From Bacteroidota bacterium (GTDB lineage Bacteria > Bacteroidota > Bacteroidia > Bacteroidales > TTA-H9), in NCBI GenBank assembly GCA_003250395.1, contig QKGM01000038.1:124001-188000 (forward strand): a stretch of 64,000 nucleotides of DNA, written 5' to 3'. The notes below the pieces were generated by a model, which ran no database searches, was not told the origin of the DNA, and saw only the letters and a program-made list of their open reading frames with translations. Both the position numbers and the translations under genes were made by a program. Below are positions 37,256-47,084 of this stretch, piece after piece. How positions within the stretch are numbered: the stretch's first letter is position 1; each line of letters starts with the position of its first letter.

Positions 37256-38278
37256 ATGGATAACAATGTAGATTGGGGTAAGTTACCCTTCGGTTATTTT
37301 AAAACCGATTATAATGTGCGCTGCTACTTCAGAAATGGCGAATGGGGTAAGATTGAAGTCAGCTCATCTGAGTATATTAACATCCATATAGCCTCCACAG
37401 CTTTGCATTATGGACAGGAGGCATTCGAAGGGATGAAGGCTTTCAGGGGGCGCGACGGAAAGATTCGTATATTCCGTTGGCAGGAAAATTCTAAACGGTT
37501 GCAGTCTTCAGCCCGTGGTGTTATGATGGCTGAGGTTCCCGATGAATTATTTAAAGAGGCAATCTGGCAGGTTGTTAAGTTAAACGAGCGGTTTGTCCCA
37601 CCATACGGTACCGGAGCTTCTCTTTATCTTCGTCCTCTGTTGATAGGTTCCGGGCCACAGGTTGGAGTAAAACCAGCGAATGAATACCTTTTCATGGTAT
37701 TTGCCGGCCCTGTTGGCCCCTATTTCAAAGAAGGCTTCAAACCTGTCAAGATTCAGATTGCCCGTGATTTTGATCGTGCCGCTCCTCTTGGTACCGGTAC
37801 CCTTAAAGTTGGAGGAAACTATGCCGCCAGTCTTCGTGCCGGCGAACGTGCTCATGCTGAAGGTTATTCAGCTGTTCTGTTCCTCGACGCCCGTGAAAAG
37901 AAATATATCGATGAAGCAGGCCCTGCCAACTTCTTCGGAATAAAGAACAATACATACGTAACACCCAAATCTTCATCCATTCTTCCTTCAATTACCAATA
38001 TGAGTCTGAGACAACTGGCTGGTGACTTGGGGCTGACTGTCGAGCAACGTCCGATTCCTGTTGAAGAACTTGCTACATTCGACGAAGTGGGTGCCTGTGG
38101 AACCGCGGCTGTTATTTCGCCTATTTGCGCGATAGAAGATCGTGATAGCCATACTATTTACCGTTACTGTAAAGATGGGCAGGCTGGACCGGTTAGTACG
38201 GCTCTCTATAAACGGCTTCAGGCAATTCAATTTGGTGAAGAGCCCGATCCATATGGATGGGTTGAAATCGTCGAATGA
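37256..38278 (+). CDS. ilvE: Branched-chain amino acid aminotransferase
   Basis: A 340-residue class IV PLP aminotransferase. HYGQEAFEGMKAFRG, GASLYLRPLLIGSG, the PLP lysine K184 in GTLKVGGNYAASL and EVGACGTAAVISPI are all present. It catalyses the last step of leucine, isoleucine and valine synthesis and the first step of their breakdown. The length fits the eukaryote-like BCAT group. It is a single-gene unit ended by a hairpin terminator. Confidence 0.96.
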   Translation: MDNNVDWGKLPFGYFKTDYNVRCYFRNGEWGKIEVSSSEYINIHIASTALHYGQEAFEGMKAFRGRDGKIRIFRWQENSKRLQSSARGVMMAEVPDELFKEAIWQVVKLNERFVPPYGTGASLYLRPLLIGSGPQVGVKPANEYLFMVFAGPVGPYFKEGFKPVKIQIARDFDRAAPLGTGTLKVGGNYAASLRAGERAHAEGYSAVLFLDAREKKYIDEAGPANFFGIKNNTYVTPKSSSILPSITNMSLRQLAGDLGLTVEQRPIPVEELATFDEVGACGTAAVISPICAIEDRDSHTIYRYCKDGQAGPVSTALYKRLQAIQFGEEPDPYGWVEIVE

Positions 38279-38298
38279 ATTGGATAAAACCTTATGTG

Positions 38299-38333
38299 AA
38301 AAGCTTCCAAAATCGTTTGGAGGCTTTTTTTTT
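38299..38333 (+). terminator. Terminator after ilvE
   Basis: AAAGCTTCCAAA and TTTGGAGGCTTT pair over 12 bp with one G-U and a 4-base loop, followed by a run of nine T. It begins 21 bases after the ilvE stop. Confidence 0.88.
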
Positions 38334-38378
38334 ATATTTCCATGTTTGTATTTTTAATTTTGTTGAAAGTATTCTTTT

Positions 38379-39167
38379 ATGTCTGATCATCATTTTTTCC
38401 ATGTTGACGCTTTTACGGGCAAACCCTTCAGTGGAAATCCCGCGGCAGTTGTACTTCTGAAGGAGTGGCTCCCCGATAGTTACCTTCAGCAACTAGCATC
38501 TGAATTCTTCCTTCCTGAAACAGCATTCGTCGTACCTGTTGATGGCGGTAACAGGTTTCATCTTCGATGGTTTACACCGGAACTCGAAATGGATTTGTGT
38601 GGACATGCCACGCTGGCCACGGCCCATGTTCTTTTTAACGAGTTGAACTATAACTTCGGTAAACTATTTTTTCAATCGGTAAGTGGTGTTTTAAGTGTTG
38701 AGCGGCGCGGCGATCTCCTCTGGCTTGATTTTCCATCAAGGCCGGGTCAGATTGTGAAATGTCCCCCTGTCTTGGAAACAGGACTTGGTGAAATACCTGA
38801 AGCGGTTTTTCTGGGCCGCGACTATATGTTGGTATTCCGTGATGAAACGATAATACGAAGCCTGCAACCAGATCATGTAATATTGAATCAGCTTAGCCTC
38901 GGTCAGGGTGGAATTATCGTGACAGCACCCGGCAATAACGTAGACTTTGTTTCCAGGTTCTTTACTCCCGGAGCATCTATTTTCGAGGATCCGGTTACCG
39001 GCTCAGCCCATTGTACGTTGATTCCATACTGGAGCAACCGGCTTCAAAAGAAGGAAATGCTGGCGTATCAACTTAGCCCCAGGGGCGGTGAAATCAGTTG
39101 TATTAATTATGGTGAGAGGGTCGGAATCGGGGGGAAAGCAGTTACTGTATTCCGGGGTACACTGTAA
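38379..39167 (+). CDS. PhzF-family isomerase/epimerase
   Basis: A 262-residue protein of the PhzF/diaminopimelate epimerase-like fold. HVDAFTGKPFSGNPAAVV, the catalytic glutamate E47 in FLPETAFV, LRWFTPELEMDLCGHATLA and IFEDPVTGSAHC are all family landmarks. PhzF itself isomerises a dihydroanthranilate in phenazine synthesis, but most bacterial homologues are outside phenazine clusters and have unknown substrates. No other phenazine gene is near, so only the family name is given. Confidence 0.92.
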   Translation: MSDHHFFHVDAFTGKPFSGNPAAVVLLKEWLPDSYLQQLASEFFLPETAFVVPVDGGNRFHLRWFTPELEMDLCGHATLATAHVLFNELNYNFGKLFFQSVSGVLSVERRGDLLWLDFPSRPGQIVKCPPVLETGLGEIPEAVFLGRDYMLVFRDETIIRSLQPDHVILNQLSLGQGGIIVTAPGNNVDFVSRFFTPGASIFEDPVTGSAHCTLIPYWSNRLQKKEMLAYQLSPRGGEISCINYGERVGIGGKAVTVFRGTL

Positions 39168-40219
39168 TAGGGAATATTATCCGCCTGGCTCAACTCCTGT
39201 TTCAGACTCATCATTGTTTGGGCTTAGCACTGATTAACTGTGGACGGATAGTCAGAAGTTTTGCGATTTGATTTTTGTATAAAAGTGATTGAATGAACTT
39301 CGACTGTTAACATTTGAATAAGATCAAATCCTGTATAAATGAAAAAACCAGCTGGCTGGTTTGATCCCTGTTAGGTTGAATAATGGGTTTGTAACATATC
39401 AACAACTGATTGTATCTGCATAGCCCTGATCGGGTTAATTTCTCTTTTTATCTGTTTAGTATCGACGGATCAGCTTATTGCCTGGCAATTCCCTGCCTTT
39501 ATAAATCTATTAATTCCCGAAACATTTCATTTTTCCTGTGGACACACTGAAATCAGATGACTCCTGATATGGATGATCTGTATCTGTCCTTTATCAGGAA
39601 GTAATACTCTCGGGCTCCCGTTGGCCTTATAAGGTTTTGGTGTTTAAATCGGATATTCCGGTTTAAAGAGGACTAAAGATAGCATCGATGCGAATCGACT
39701 TTGTTAATGTTTCGTTTCGGGTTCGTGAAAAAACGAAAAGACAACGAAAACGTATCGAAGCTGCTTCGAAGCTACTTCGAAGCGATAACGAACCGTTACT
39801 ATGTTTAGTTGCTGTTATTCAGTAGTTTGGTTAAAACCACAATTGTGGTAGAATAGTGTGGTTTTTTCAGGCGTTTTGGTTAAGGTTGACAATAGATTCT
39901 GATAGATGTGGTTGTCTGAGTTTGGAGTCAGGGGGAAAAGTAATACCGGGTTATGCGAAGTATTGGTAAATATTGCTACACATTAAAAGAGGCGAAATAC
40001 TGATCCGTTGCAGTATAAGTAAGGTTACTTCAGATGGCATTGTGGTTTGAGTATTCTGTAGGTGACTTCCAGATTATTACAGGTTGCAGTAGATTTATTG
40101 TTACCGAATAACAGTTTTTATAAGTAAGAAATTCTGATTCAGGGCGATAAATTGGTCATTTCGTTTTTTAGGCTTATTATTGCGTTCTATTCTAACCTAT
40201 TCTATCCTATTGTCTGTAT
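39168..40219. other. Gene-free region
   Basis: Just over 1 kb with no open frame worth calling on either strand and no recognisable RNA gene. It contains the six-unit 11-bp phased array at 39732-39797. The last 40 bases before the sulfotransferase contain repeated CTATTCTA-like words of unknown meaning. Confidence 0.6.
39732..39797. repeat. 11-bp phased array (six units)
   Basis: The word CGAA recurs at 39734, 39745, 39756, 39767, 39778 and 39789, exactly every 11 bases. The flanking bases are partly conserved; the central units follow TTCGAAGCTAC. The array lies in a gene-free region. Confidence 0.82.
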
Positions 40220-41293
40220 ATGAAAACTTCTTCTCCCAACCCTTTCCTGTTTATAACGGGACGTCCCCGTTCTGGAACTACGCTGCTGCGAATGCTGCTT
40301 GACGCCCATCCTAATGTAATAATCCCGACTGAATGCCAGTTTGTTGTTAATCTGTACGGAAAGTATGGGCATCGGAAGATTTGGCAACCCCATCATGTTG
40401 AATCATTTCTGCGTGATTTGAAACTTCAGTGGAAATTCGATATGTGGCAAATAGATATGGAGCAACTGAAACAATCTTTGTTGGACCTGGGGATTGATTG
40501 TACTTTTGCTGATATCTGCCGGACAGTCTATTATAGTTATAAATCAATTTTCCCGAAAACAGATATAAATCTTCTGGCCGATAAAAATCCCGGATATGCT
40601 ATCTATACTAAAAGAATCTGCAAAATTTTCCCGGAATCGAGGTTTATATATATCAACAGGGATTATCGCGATAATTACGTATCGATTAAAGAAGTAGGGT
40701 TTGATTTACCGATCCCGTCTTTATCAGCCCAAAAGTGGAAATATTTTTACCGCACTTTTAAGAATTGTGCCAGGAGAAAGCCGGGGAAGTATTTATACCT
40801 CCGTTATGAAGATCTGGTAACGCGGCCACAAGAGGTCATGCAACAGGTATGTAGTTTTGCAGGTATTCCCTATGATGAAAAGATGTTTTCATTTCATGAA
40901 CGACAAACAGACTTCTCTCGCTTGTATAATCCGTTTGTACTTTCAAATATTCATCGTCAAATCTCGATGCCCATTAATCAAAGCAGGCTTGGAATCTGGA
41001 AGGAAAAGCTTACCTCGCGAGAAATAAGCCTGCTGGATACTACAGTTGGTGGAATGGCCTCTGAGGCTGGATATGAGCGAGCCCCTGGAAATGTAACCTT
41101 GTTAATGAATCTTGCTGCTCTACCTGGACGGATATTGGCTGCTGCACTTTATGTTGCGACGAAAATTGTTGATCGGTTACCTGTTGGGCTGAGGATGAAT
41201 ATACTCAGCAAGTGGCCGAGAAAGCTGGGCATGTTTGTGATTTCTGTTGTTAATAAAGAGCGATATAAACAACTAAAGCAAAAAAGGAGATAG
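40220..41293 (+). CDS. Sulfotransferase family protein
   Basis: A 357-residue PAPS-dependent sulfotransferase. The 5'-phosphosulfate loop is FITGRPRSGTTLLRMLLD near residues 12-29, and the 3'-phosphate site is FIYINRDYRDNYVSIKE. The LYLRYEDLVTRPQEVMQQVCSF-type segment is also typical; it is split here as YLRYEDLVTRP and EVMQQVCSFAGIP. The acceptor could be a glycan, lipid or protein; nothing in the neighbourhood decides. The C-terminus carries a hydrophobic stretch (NLAALPGRILAAALYVA) that might contact the membrane. It is flanked by long noncoding regions and stands alone. Confidence 0.88.
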   Translation: MKTSSPNPFLFITGRPRSGTTLLRMLLDAHPNVIIPTECQFVVNLYGKYGHRKIWQPHHVESFLRDLKLQWKFDMWQIDMEQLKQSLLDLGIDCTFADICRTVYYSYKSIFPKTDINLLADKNPGYAIYTKRICKIFPESRFIYINRDYRDNYVSIKEVGFDLPIPSLSAQKWKYFYRTFKNCARRKPGKYLYLRYEDLVTRPQEVMQQVCSFAGIPYDEKMFSFHERQTDFSRLYNPFVLSNIHRQISMPINQSRLGIWKEKLTSREISLLDTTVGGMASEAGYERAPGNVTLLMNLAALPGRILAAALYVATKIVDRLPVGLRMNILSKWPRKLGMFVISVVNKERYKQLKQKRR

Positions 41294-41533
41294 TAATTCT
41301 TTCCCGGGAAAAATTATGTATTGATTCGATTCGGATTTTTCGGTGTGTTTTTTGATAGAGAAATGACCCATTAGATTTATTATCAGCGGTTTTTATCCGG
41401 TCGGCGTATGGGTATATTAATGTTCTTGATCGCTATTAGCCTGTTGGTAAAGTTCGTTGAATTGGGATGCAGGAATAATTTAATACTATTGATCAGAAAT
41501 TTTGTACTGACAGACTTCTGTAATTATAAGCAT

Positions 41534-41541
41534 TATCTTTG
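41534..41541 (+). promoter_or_regulatory. Probable sdaA -7 box
   Basis: TATCTTTG, an exact TAnnTTTG match, 17 bases before the sdaA ATG. It probably drives the sdaA-mutS2 pair. Confidence 0.55.
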
Positions 41542-41558
41542 CAGACTTTTTACCGACT

Positions 41559-42776
41559 ATGGAATCAATCCGTGAAATTTATAAAATCGGCCGGGGACCT
41601 TCATCCAGTCATACGATGGGTCCGAGAAAGGCGGCTGATATATTTTGCCAGCGCAATTCTGAAGCAGCTTCTTATAAGGTTACCCTCTACGGTAGCCTGG
41701 CGGCAACAGGAGTAGGTCATCAAACTGATCTGACAATCATGGAGGCTTTTAACCCGAAGAACTGCCTGATTGAATGGAAACCACAGGTATTTCTGCCGCA
41801 ACACCCGAATGGTTTACGGTTTGAAGCATTTGATGCAGAAGGAAAGCCGATTGACGAATGGCTTACATTCAGTATTGGCGGAGGTGATATCAGCGACACG
41901 GGTGAAAGAGAGTCGCGTGAAATGGTTTACCCGTTCAGCCGGATGAACGAGGTGCTTGAATGGACGCAGAAAAATGGCCGGAATATATGGGAATTGGTCA
42001 ATGTGCATGAGGATTCCTCGATTTGGGATTATCTTGAGGAGGTTTGGAAAGTGATGAAAGAGGCCGTTGAGCGTGGCATTGATGCTGAAGGTGCCTTGCC
42101 CGGGGGACTCAATTACCCGCGTAAAGCTGCCTCTTATTATACCAAATTGAATAGCCATAAGGAGAGTCTTCGCAGGCGCCATATGGTCTTTGCCTATGCA
42201 CTTGCAGTGGCGGAAGAGAATGCCGCCGGTGGACGGGTAGTTACAGCACCGACATGTGGCTCATCGGGAGTGGTGCCTGGGGTGCTTTATCTTTTGCAAT
42301 CCAATAACAATCTCTCTGATAAGAAAATTTTAAGGGCATTGGCGACCGCCGGATTAATTGGAAATCTCGTTAAAACCAATGCCTCTATTTCAGGTGCAAT
42401 GGTAGGGTGCCAGGGCGAAATAGGGACAGCCTGCAGTATGGCCTCAGGAGCTGCTGCACAGTTATATGGCAGTACCCCGGCGCAGATAGAATATGCTGCT
42501 TCTATGGGACTTGAGCATTTTCTTGGACTGACCTGCGATCCTGTAGCCGGTTTGGTTCAGGTTCCGTGTATCGAGCGAAATGCCGTTGCAGCATCCCGTG
42601 CCATCGATGCTAACGTGTATGCGACACTTTCAGATGGCCGGCACATGGTCAGCTTCGATAAGGTGGTCAGAGCGATGAATCTTACAGGCCACGATATTCC
42701 AAGTATTTATAAAGAGACTTCAGAAGGAGGCCTGGCACTGGTAACCCGAAAGCGTTCTTCTTCAAAATCAAAGTAA
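41559..42776 (+). CDS. sdaA: L-serine ammonia-lyase (single-chain, iron-sulfur type)
   Basis: A 405-residue fused-chain L-serine dehydratase. The N-terminal beta domain has IGRGPSSSHTMGPRKAAD; the alpha domain carries the iron-sulfur cysteines in APTCGSSGVVPG, GAMVGCQGEIGTAC and GLTCDPVAGLVQVPC. The enzyme converts L-serine to pyruvate and ammonia with an oxygen-sensitive [4Fe-4S] cluster. The length is slightly short of the E. coli enzyme (454). The stop codon is 3 bases from the mutS2 GTG, so the two are probably translationally coupled. Confidence 0.95.
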   Translation: MESIREIYKIGRGPSSSHTMGPRKAADIFCQRNSEAASYKVTLYGSLAATGVGHQTDLTIMEAFNPKNCLIEWKPQVFLPQHPNGLRFEAFDAEGKPIDEWLTFSIGGGDISDTGERESREMVYPFSRMNEVLEWTQKNGRNIWELVNVHEDSSIWDYLEEVWKVMKEAVERGIDAEGALPGGLNYPRKAASYYTKLNSHKESLRRRHMVFAYALAVAEENAAGGRVVTAPTCGSSGVVPGVLYLLQSNNNLSDKKILRALATAGLIGNLVKTNASISGAMVGCQGEIGTACSMASGAAAQLYGSTPAQIEYAASMGLEHFLGLTCDPVAGLVQVPCIERNAVAASRAIDANVYATLSDGRHMVSFDKVVRAMNLTGHDIPSIYKETSEGGLALVTRKRSSSKSK

Positions 42777-42779
42777 CGC

Positions 42780-45203
42780 GTGATTTATCCTGAGAATTTT
42801 GAGCAAAAGATTGGTTTTGACCGCATAAGAGGGATGGTAGCTGAGGCTTGCACCAATCCTCTCGGTGTTGATTTATCGGCCTCCATGTCGTTTTCGTCAG
42901 ATTTCAGTATTGTTGAAGAGCAGCTCAGGCAGACAGAAGAGATGCGGAATCTGCTTACTGATGAAGCCGGTTACCCTTCAACCGATATTGTGGATATTAC
43001 AAATGAACTTCTCCGGGTAAGAACTCCCGGGACCTTCATCGAACCCGAATTTCTTTCCGACTTACGTCATACAATGCAGATAATTGCTGATATTATAAAG
43101 TATTTCAATGATATACGTCAGCAAAAATATCCGCGGTTAGCGGCGATTGCTTTTTCAGCGCCGGTAGACAGCGCGATATTGATCGCCCTTAATAAGATAG
43201 TCGATGAAAAGGGTGGTATTCGTGATGGAGCATCTGCAGAATTGGCCAGAATAAGAAAAGAGATTAAAAAGAAAGAGTCTTCGGTGAGGGGAAAGCTTGA
43301 GGCTACCCTAAGTGAAGCGCGAAAAGCTGGTTTTACACCTGAGAATTCAGAGCCTACCTTACGGAATGGTCGATTGGTAATTCCTGTTTTAAGTAACTTT
43401 AAAAGGCGTATCAGAGGATTTGTCCACGATGAGTCTGCAACAGGTCAGACTGCATTTATTGAACCTGAAGCGGTATTTGAAACAAATAACCAGATCAGAG
43501 AACTTGAGACAGAAGAGGTCAGGGAAATAATACGTATCCTGACAATCTTTACCAACCTGATCAGGCCTGATCTTCCGGGACTGCGCGACGCCTTACATAT
43601 GACTGCAAGGTTAGACTTCATCAAAGCAAGAGCCCGGGTAGCATTGAAATTGGGGGCATCACTTCCGGTATTGAATAACAAACCTGTTATAGATTGGCTG
43701 GATGCAGTTCACCCTTTGCTTTATCTGACACTTGCAGCCCAGCATAAACCTGTTGAACCCCTGAGTGTAAAGTTATCAGGCCAGGAACGGATACTTATAA
43801 TCAGCGGACCAAATGCAGGGGGCAAGTCTGTTTGCCTGAAGACTGTCGGGTTGCTTCAGTACATGTTGCAGTGTGGTTTGCTTGTCCCAATGAAGCACAC
43901 TTCCGAGACAGGAATTTTTACGAAAATCTTTATAGATATCGGTGATGAGCAATCGCTCGACAACGATTTGTCGACATATAGTTCTCACCTGATGGCGATG
44001 AAGCATTTTGTCGAAAATGCTGATGGAGAGACGCTTTTCCTGTCGGATGAGATGGGTACGGGGACTGAACCGAGACTTGGGGGGGCAATAGCTGAGGCCA
44101 TTATCGAGAAGTTGAGCAGTGCAGAGTCAATAGGATTGATTACAACGCATTATGCCAGTTTGAAATTATTAGGCGGTAGAATACCAGGCGTTATCAACGG
44201 AGCCATGCTTTTTGATACGCGGCGGATGCAGCCATTGTTCAGATTGCTGACCGGAATGCCAGGCAGTTCTTTTACTTATGAGATAGCCAGAAAAATAGGT
44301 TTCCCATCTTATATTATCGAGTCAGCAACTGCAAAATCAGGAAATGATCAATTGAGTTTTGAGGAACAGCTTCAACAACTGGATGTTGAAAAACAAGAGC
44401 TGGACAAGAAAAGACGACAGATAGAAATTGCCGACAATTTGTTGTCAGAGACTTTGCAGAAATATGCCAAACTTCATACAGAGATTGAAACCGCCCGTGG
44501 TGAGATTTTAAAAAAGGCAAAGCGAGAGGCGTTGGATATACTGGAGGGAGCCAATAAGCTGATTGAAAATACTGTAAGTGAGATCAAATCGGTTAAAGCT
44601 GACAAGAAACAAACCATTGATATCAGGAAGAAGCTTCATCAACAAATTGAGCAGATCAGGCAGGCGCCGGAAGTTCCTCCTTCATCGCTGCCGGTTATGC
44701 CAAAAGCTTTGCAGAAAACAGAGAAGCCTGCTGTGGAAAAGCCCCTGGAAGTGGGCGATTTTGTGAAAATTGGTGTACAGGATACCATAGGACAGATAGC
44801 TGCTATTAAAGGAAATGATGCAACTGTAATGTTCGATCAGGTGAAATTGCATACCGAGCTTCGTAAGCTTCGCAGGGTAAATGAAAGTGAACAAAAGAAG
44901 GTTCGGGCCAAAGCCTCAAGAAACCTGTTGAATACTGACCTTGAGCGTTCGATGGCTTCATTTCAGCTGACACTCGATGTTCGTGGGAAGAGTGGTGAGG
45001 AAGCTGTTCAGTCTGTATTGCATTTCATTGATGAAGCTATGTTGCTTCATATTAGGGAGGTTCGGATTTTACATGGTAAGGGAAATGGTATTTTACGTTC
45101 GATGGTACGTGATTATTTGCGAACACGGAGTGATGTAAGATCATGGCGGGATGATAATCCCGATCAGGCAGGAGCAGGAGTTACAATGGTAACTTTAAAG
45201 TAA
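42780..45203 (+). CDS. mutS2: MutS2 family ATPase/nuclease
   Basis: An 807-residue MutS2. It starts at GTG with MIYPENFEQKIGFDRIR, the usual N-terminus in this phylum. Walker A is GPNAGGKSVCLKT (residues 343 on), the Walker B/D-loop region is LSDEMGTGTEPRLGG, a coiled coil follows at about 525-640, and a C-terminal Smr nuclease domain lies near 730-805 (LDVRGKSGEEAVQSV and LHGKGNGILR). MutS2 lacks the mismatch-recognition domain; in other bacteria it suppresses recombination or rescues collided ribosomes. It is the second gene of the sdaA-mutS2 pair. Confidence 0.96.
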   Translation: MIYPENFEQKIGFDRIRGMVAEACTNPLGVDLSASMSFSSDFSIVEEQLRQTEEMRNLLTDEAGYPSTDIVDITNELLRVRTPGTFIEPEFLSDLRHTMQIIADIIKYFNDIRQQKYPRLAAIAFSAPVDSAILIALNKIVDEKGGIRDGASAELARIRKEIKKKESSVRGKLEATLSEARKAGFTPENSEPTLRNGRLVIPVLSNFKRRIRGFVHDESATGQTAFIEPEAVFETNNQIRELETEEVREIIRILTIFTNLIRPDLPGLRDALHMTARLDFIKARARVALKLGASLPVLNNKPVIDWLDAVHPLLYLTLAAQHKPVEPLSVKLSGQERILIISGPNAGGKSVCLKTVGLLQYMLQCGLLVPMKHTSETGIFTKIFIDIGDEQSLDNDLSTYSSHLMAMKHFVENADGETLFLSDEMGTGTEPRLGGAIAEAIIEKLSSAESIGLITTHYASLKLLGGRIPGVINGAMLFDTRRMQPLFRLLTGMPGSSFTYEIARKIGFPSYIIESATAKSGNDQLSFEEQLQQLDVEKQELDKKRRQIEIADNLLSETLQKYAKLHTEIETARGEILKKAKREALDILEGANKLIENTVSEIKSVKADKKQTIDIRKKLHQQIEQIRQAPEVPPSSLPVMPKALQKTEKPAVEKPLEVGDFVKIGVQDTIGQIAAIKGNDATVMFDQVKLHTELRKLRRVNESEQKKVRAKASRNLLNTDLERSMASFQLTLDVRGKSGEEAVQSVLHFIDEAMLLHIREVRILHGKGNGILRSMVRDYLRTRSDVRSWRDDNPDQAGAGVTMVTLK

Positions 45204-45375
45204 CCACCTTCCGGTACAGTGATGAACATTAGTTATCTGATCGTTGGGTATACTTCGTGTTGATTATCTTTTGGTATGTTTATTATTAATCAGGGTTAAC
45301 GGGGTCATTACTATCTGTATTTTTCTCTTCAGATTATTTGTTTTAAACTACTTTTATCAAAAAATTCTGGAATTT

Positions 45376-45966
45376 ATGTATGCAGGTGGGCATCTTCTTA
45401 CATCGGCACTTGCCGGTACGAAAATCTGGGGAAAGACTAATCTGACATTTCCAACTACCATAGCATTGATGTTAGCTGCAAATGTCATTGACTTTGATCA
45501 TTTATTGCGTTATCAGTTTGATGACGGAACTGCAAATTCACTTTCGTTACATTGGTTGCATGTAAACTCAGGGGTCATTTTTCTGGGGTTGTTTTCATTG
45601 GCATTTTTTGTACCCAGGTGGCGATGGCAGGCACTGGTACTGGGGGCAGGACTGGCACTTCATTTCGCCATGGATGCGTTGGCTTATTTGTTTAGCTATA
45701 ACATTTTATATCTTGGAGCCATCGATCTGGTAATGCTGGTAGGCTTGCTAGTAATATCATTTCGATCAGAGTTGCCCGTGAACCGCTGGCGTTTAACTTT
45801 ATTCTATGTAGTTTCCTGGATTTTTGTAAATGGAATACAAGGTGGGCTTCATTTCATCGGAGGTTATAAACCTGAAATGAATGGCTGGATTTATGCTCTT
45901 TCTCCGTTAATGTTAGGAATTGCCTCATTCATGTTTTACCTTTTCTTTCGTAAACGGGTTATCTGA
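45376..45966 (+). CDS. Integral membrane protein of YdjM/DUF6122-like type
   Basis: About 196 residues starting at the ATG at 45376, which opens MYAGGHLLTSALAG; the longer frame from 45244 adds a leader of uncertain value. Around five hydrophobic segments are visible. Histidine and aspartate residues at the membrane edge (GGHLLTS, NVIDFDHLLRY, LSLHWLHVN, LHFAMDAL) match the metal-dependent hydrolase-like membrane family that includes YdjM. The assignment is by motif and is tentative. A bidirectional terminator separates it from korB. Confidence 0.65.
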   Translation: MYAGGHLLTSALAGTKIWGKTNLTFPTTIALMLAANVIDFDHLLRYQFDDGTANSLSLHWLHVNSGVIFLGLFSLAFFVPRWRWQALVLGAGLALHFAMDALAYLFSYNILYLGAIDLVMLVGLLVISFRSELPVNRWRLTLFYVVSWIFVNGIQGGLHFIGGYKPEMNGWIYALSPLMLGIASFMFYLFFRKRVI

Positions 45967-45988
45967 TCTATTTACGACTGTAAAACAG

Positions 45989-46021
45989 AAAGGGCTGGAA
46001 CGGTAGGTTCCAGCCCTTTTT
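45989..46021. terminator. Bidirectional terminator between the membrane protein and korB
   Basis: A perfect 13-bp stem (AAAGGGCTGGAAC with GTTCCAGCCCTTT, 5-base loop) and T runs on the plus strand. It lies 22 bases after one stop and 20 bases before the korB stop, so it can serve both. Confidence 0.9.
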
Positions 46022-46041
46022 CTTATTGTAGATCAATAGGA

Positions 46042-47082
46042 TTAAACGGTCCAGGTATCTCCACTCATCAAAAGGTCATCCATGCAGCGAATCTTGCTTT
46101 TAGCACTTATTTCTGCAATTTGTTCCTCCATGAGGTCATCATAGGTTGGGTAACATTTAGCAGAACGGATAACACCCAGGGCGACAGGGAAATCAGGGCC
46201 GCTCATTTTTGCCAGCATCAGATGAATTCCAGGATCAGCCTGGTATGGATCATGAACAAGGAGGTCATCTTCTGTGATTCCATCCTGCCCAATTGTAACT
46301 ACTTCAAGACTTGTTCCTTTCAAATGAAGGCCTTTGTCCCGGTTGATCCCGAAGATCATTTTTTCACCGGCCCGCAGTACGATTGTCCGATCATCACGAA
46401 CCGATTTGTCGGTAATATCATCGTAAGCACCATCATTGAATATTACACAGTTTTGAAGGACTTCCACTACTGAGGTTCCATCGTGGCGTGCTGCTTCAAA
46501 CATTATTTCGGTCATTAATTTCGGATTAACATCGAGTGCACGGGCATAGAATGTGCCCTGAGCTCCAAGAACAAGTTCTCCCGGATTGAATGGATGTTCA
46601 ATTGTGCCATATGGAGATGTTTTTGTTATAGATCCCAATGGAGAGGTTGGAGAGTATTGTCCTTTGGTCAGTCCGTAAATCCGGTTATTAAGCAATAATA
46701 TATTAACATCAATATTACGCCTGATGATATGGATAAAGTGATTACCCCCGATTGCCATTGAATCGCCATCACCGGTAACTATCCATACGCTTAGTTTAGG
46801 ATTAGCAATTTTAACACCGGAAGCGATAGGGGTGGCACGGCCATGAATGCTGTGGAATCCATATGTATTGACATAATAAGGGAACCGGGAAGAGCAACCG
46901 ATACCTGAAACGAATACGAAATTCTCTTTTTTATACCCGATTTCCGGAAAGACCTTAGATACTGATGCTAAAATAGCATGGTCACCACATCCCGGGCACC
47001 ATTTAACCATTTGGTCGCTTACAAAATCTTCGCGGGTTAATTTTACCGGCGATTTTTCTATAGTATTATTTATTTCAGTCAT
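46042..47082 (-). CDS. korB: 2-oxoacid:ferredoxin oxidoreductase, beta subunit (2-oxoglutarate type)
   Basis: A 346-residue TPP-binding beta subunit. WCPGCGDHAILASV and GIGCSSRFPYYVNTYGFH contribute to cofactor binding, and the TPP motif is VTGDGDSMAIGGNHFIH with NNRIYGLTKGQYSPTS. With KorA it oxidises a 2-oxoacid, most likely 2-oxoglutarate, to the acyl-CoA and reduces ferredoxin. It ends the minus-strand korAB operon, with a 2-base gap after korA. There is no separate delta ferredoxin subunit in the operon, but a ferredoxin gene lies divergently upstream. Confidence 0.94.
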   Translation of the reverse strand: MTEINNTIEKSPVKLTREDFVSDQMVKWCPGCGDHAILASVSKVFPEIGYKKENFVFVSGIGCSSRFPYYVNTYGFHSIHGRATPIASGVKIANPKLSVWIVTGDGDSMAIGGNHFIHIIRRNIDVNILLLNNRIYGLTKGQYSPTSPLGSITKTSPYGTIEHPFNPGELVLGAQGTFYARALDVNPKLMTEIMFEAARHDGTSVVEVLQNCVIFNDGAYDDITDKSVRDDRTIVLRAGEKMIFGINRDKGLHLKGTSLEVVTIGQDGITEDDLLVHDPYQADPGIHLMLAKMSGPDFPVALGVIRSAKCYPTYDDLMEEQIAEISAKSKIRCMDDLLMSGDTWTV

Positions 47083-47084
47083 GG

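Noticed and set aside
38379-39167. Phenazine biosynthesis suggested by the PhzF family
   Set aside because: No other phz gene is present, and most PhzF-like proteins lie outside phenazine pathways.
39732-39797. CRISPR array
   Set aside because: The units are 11 bp without spacers, and no cas gene is present.
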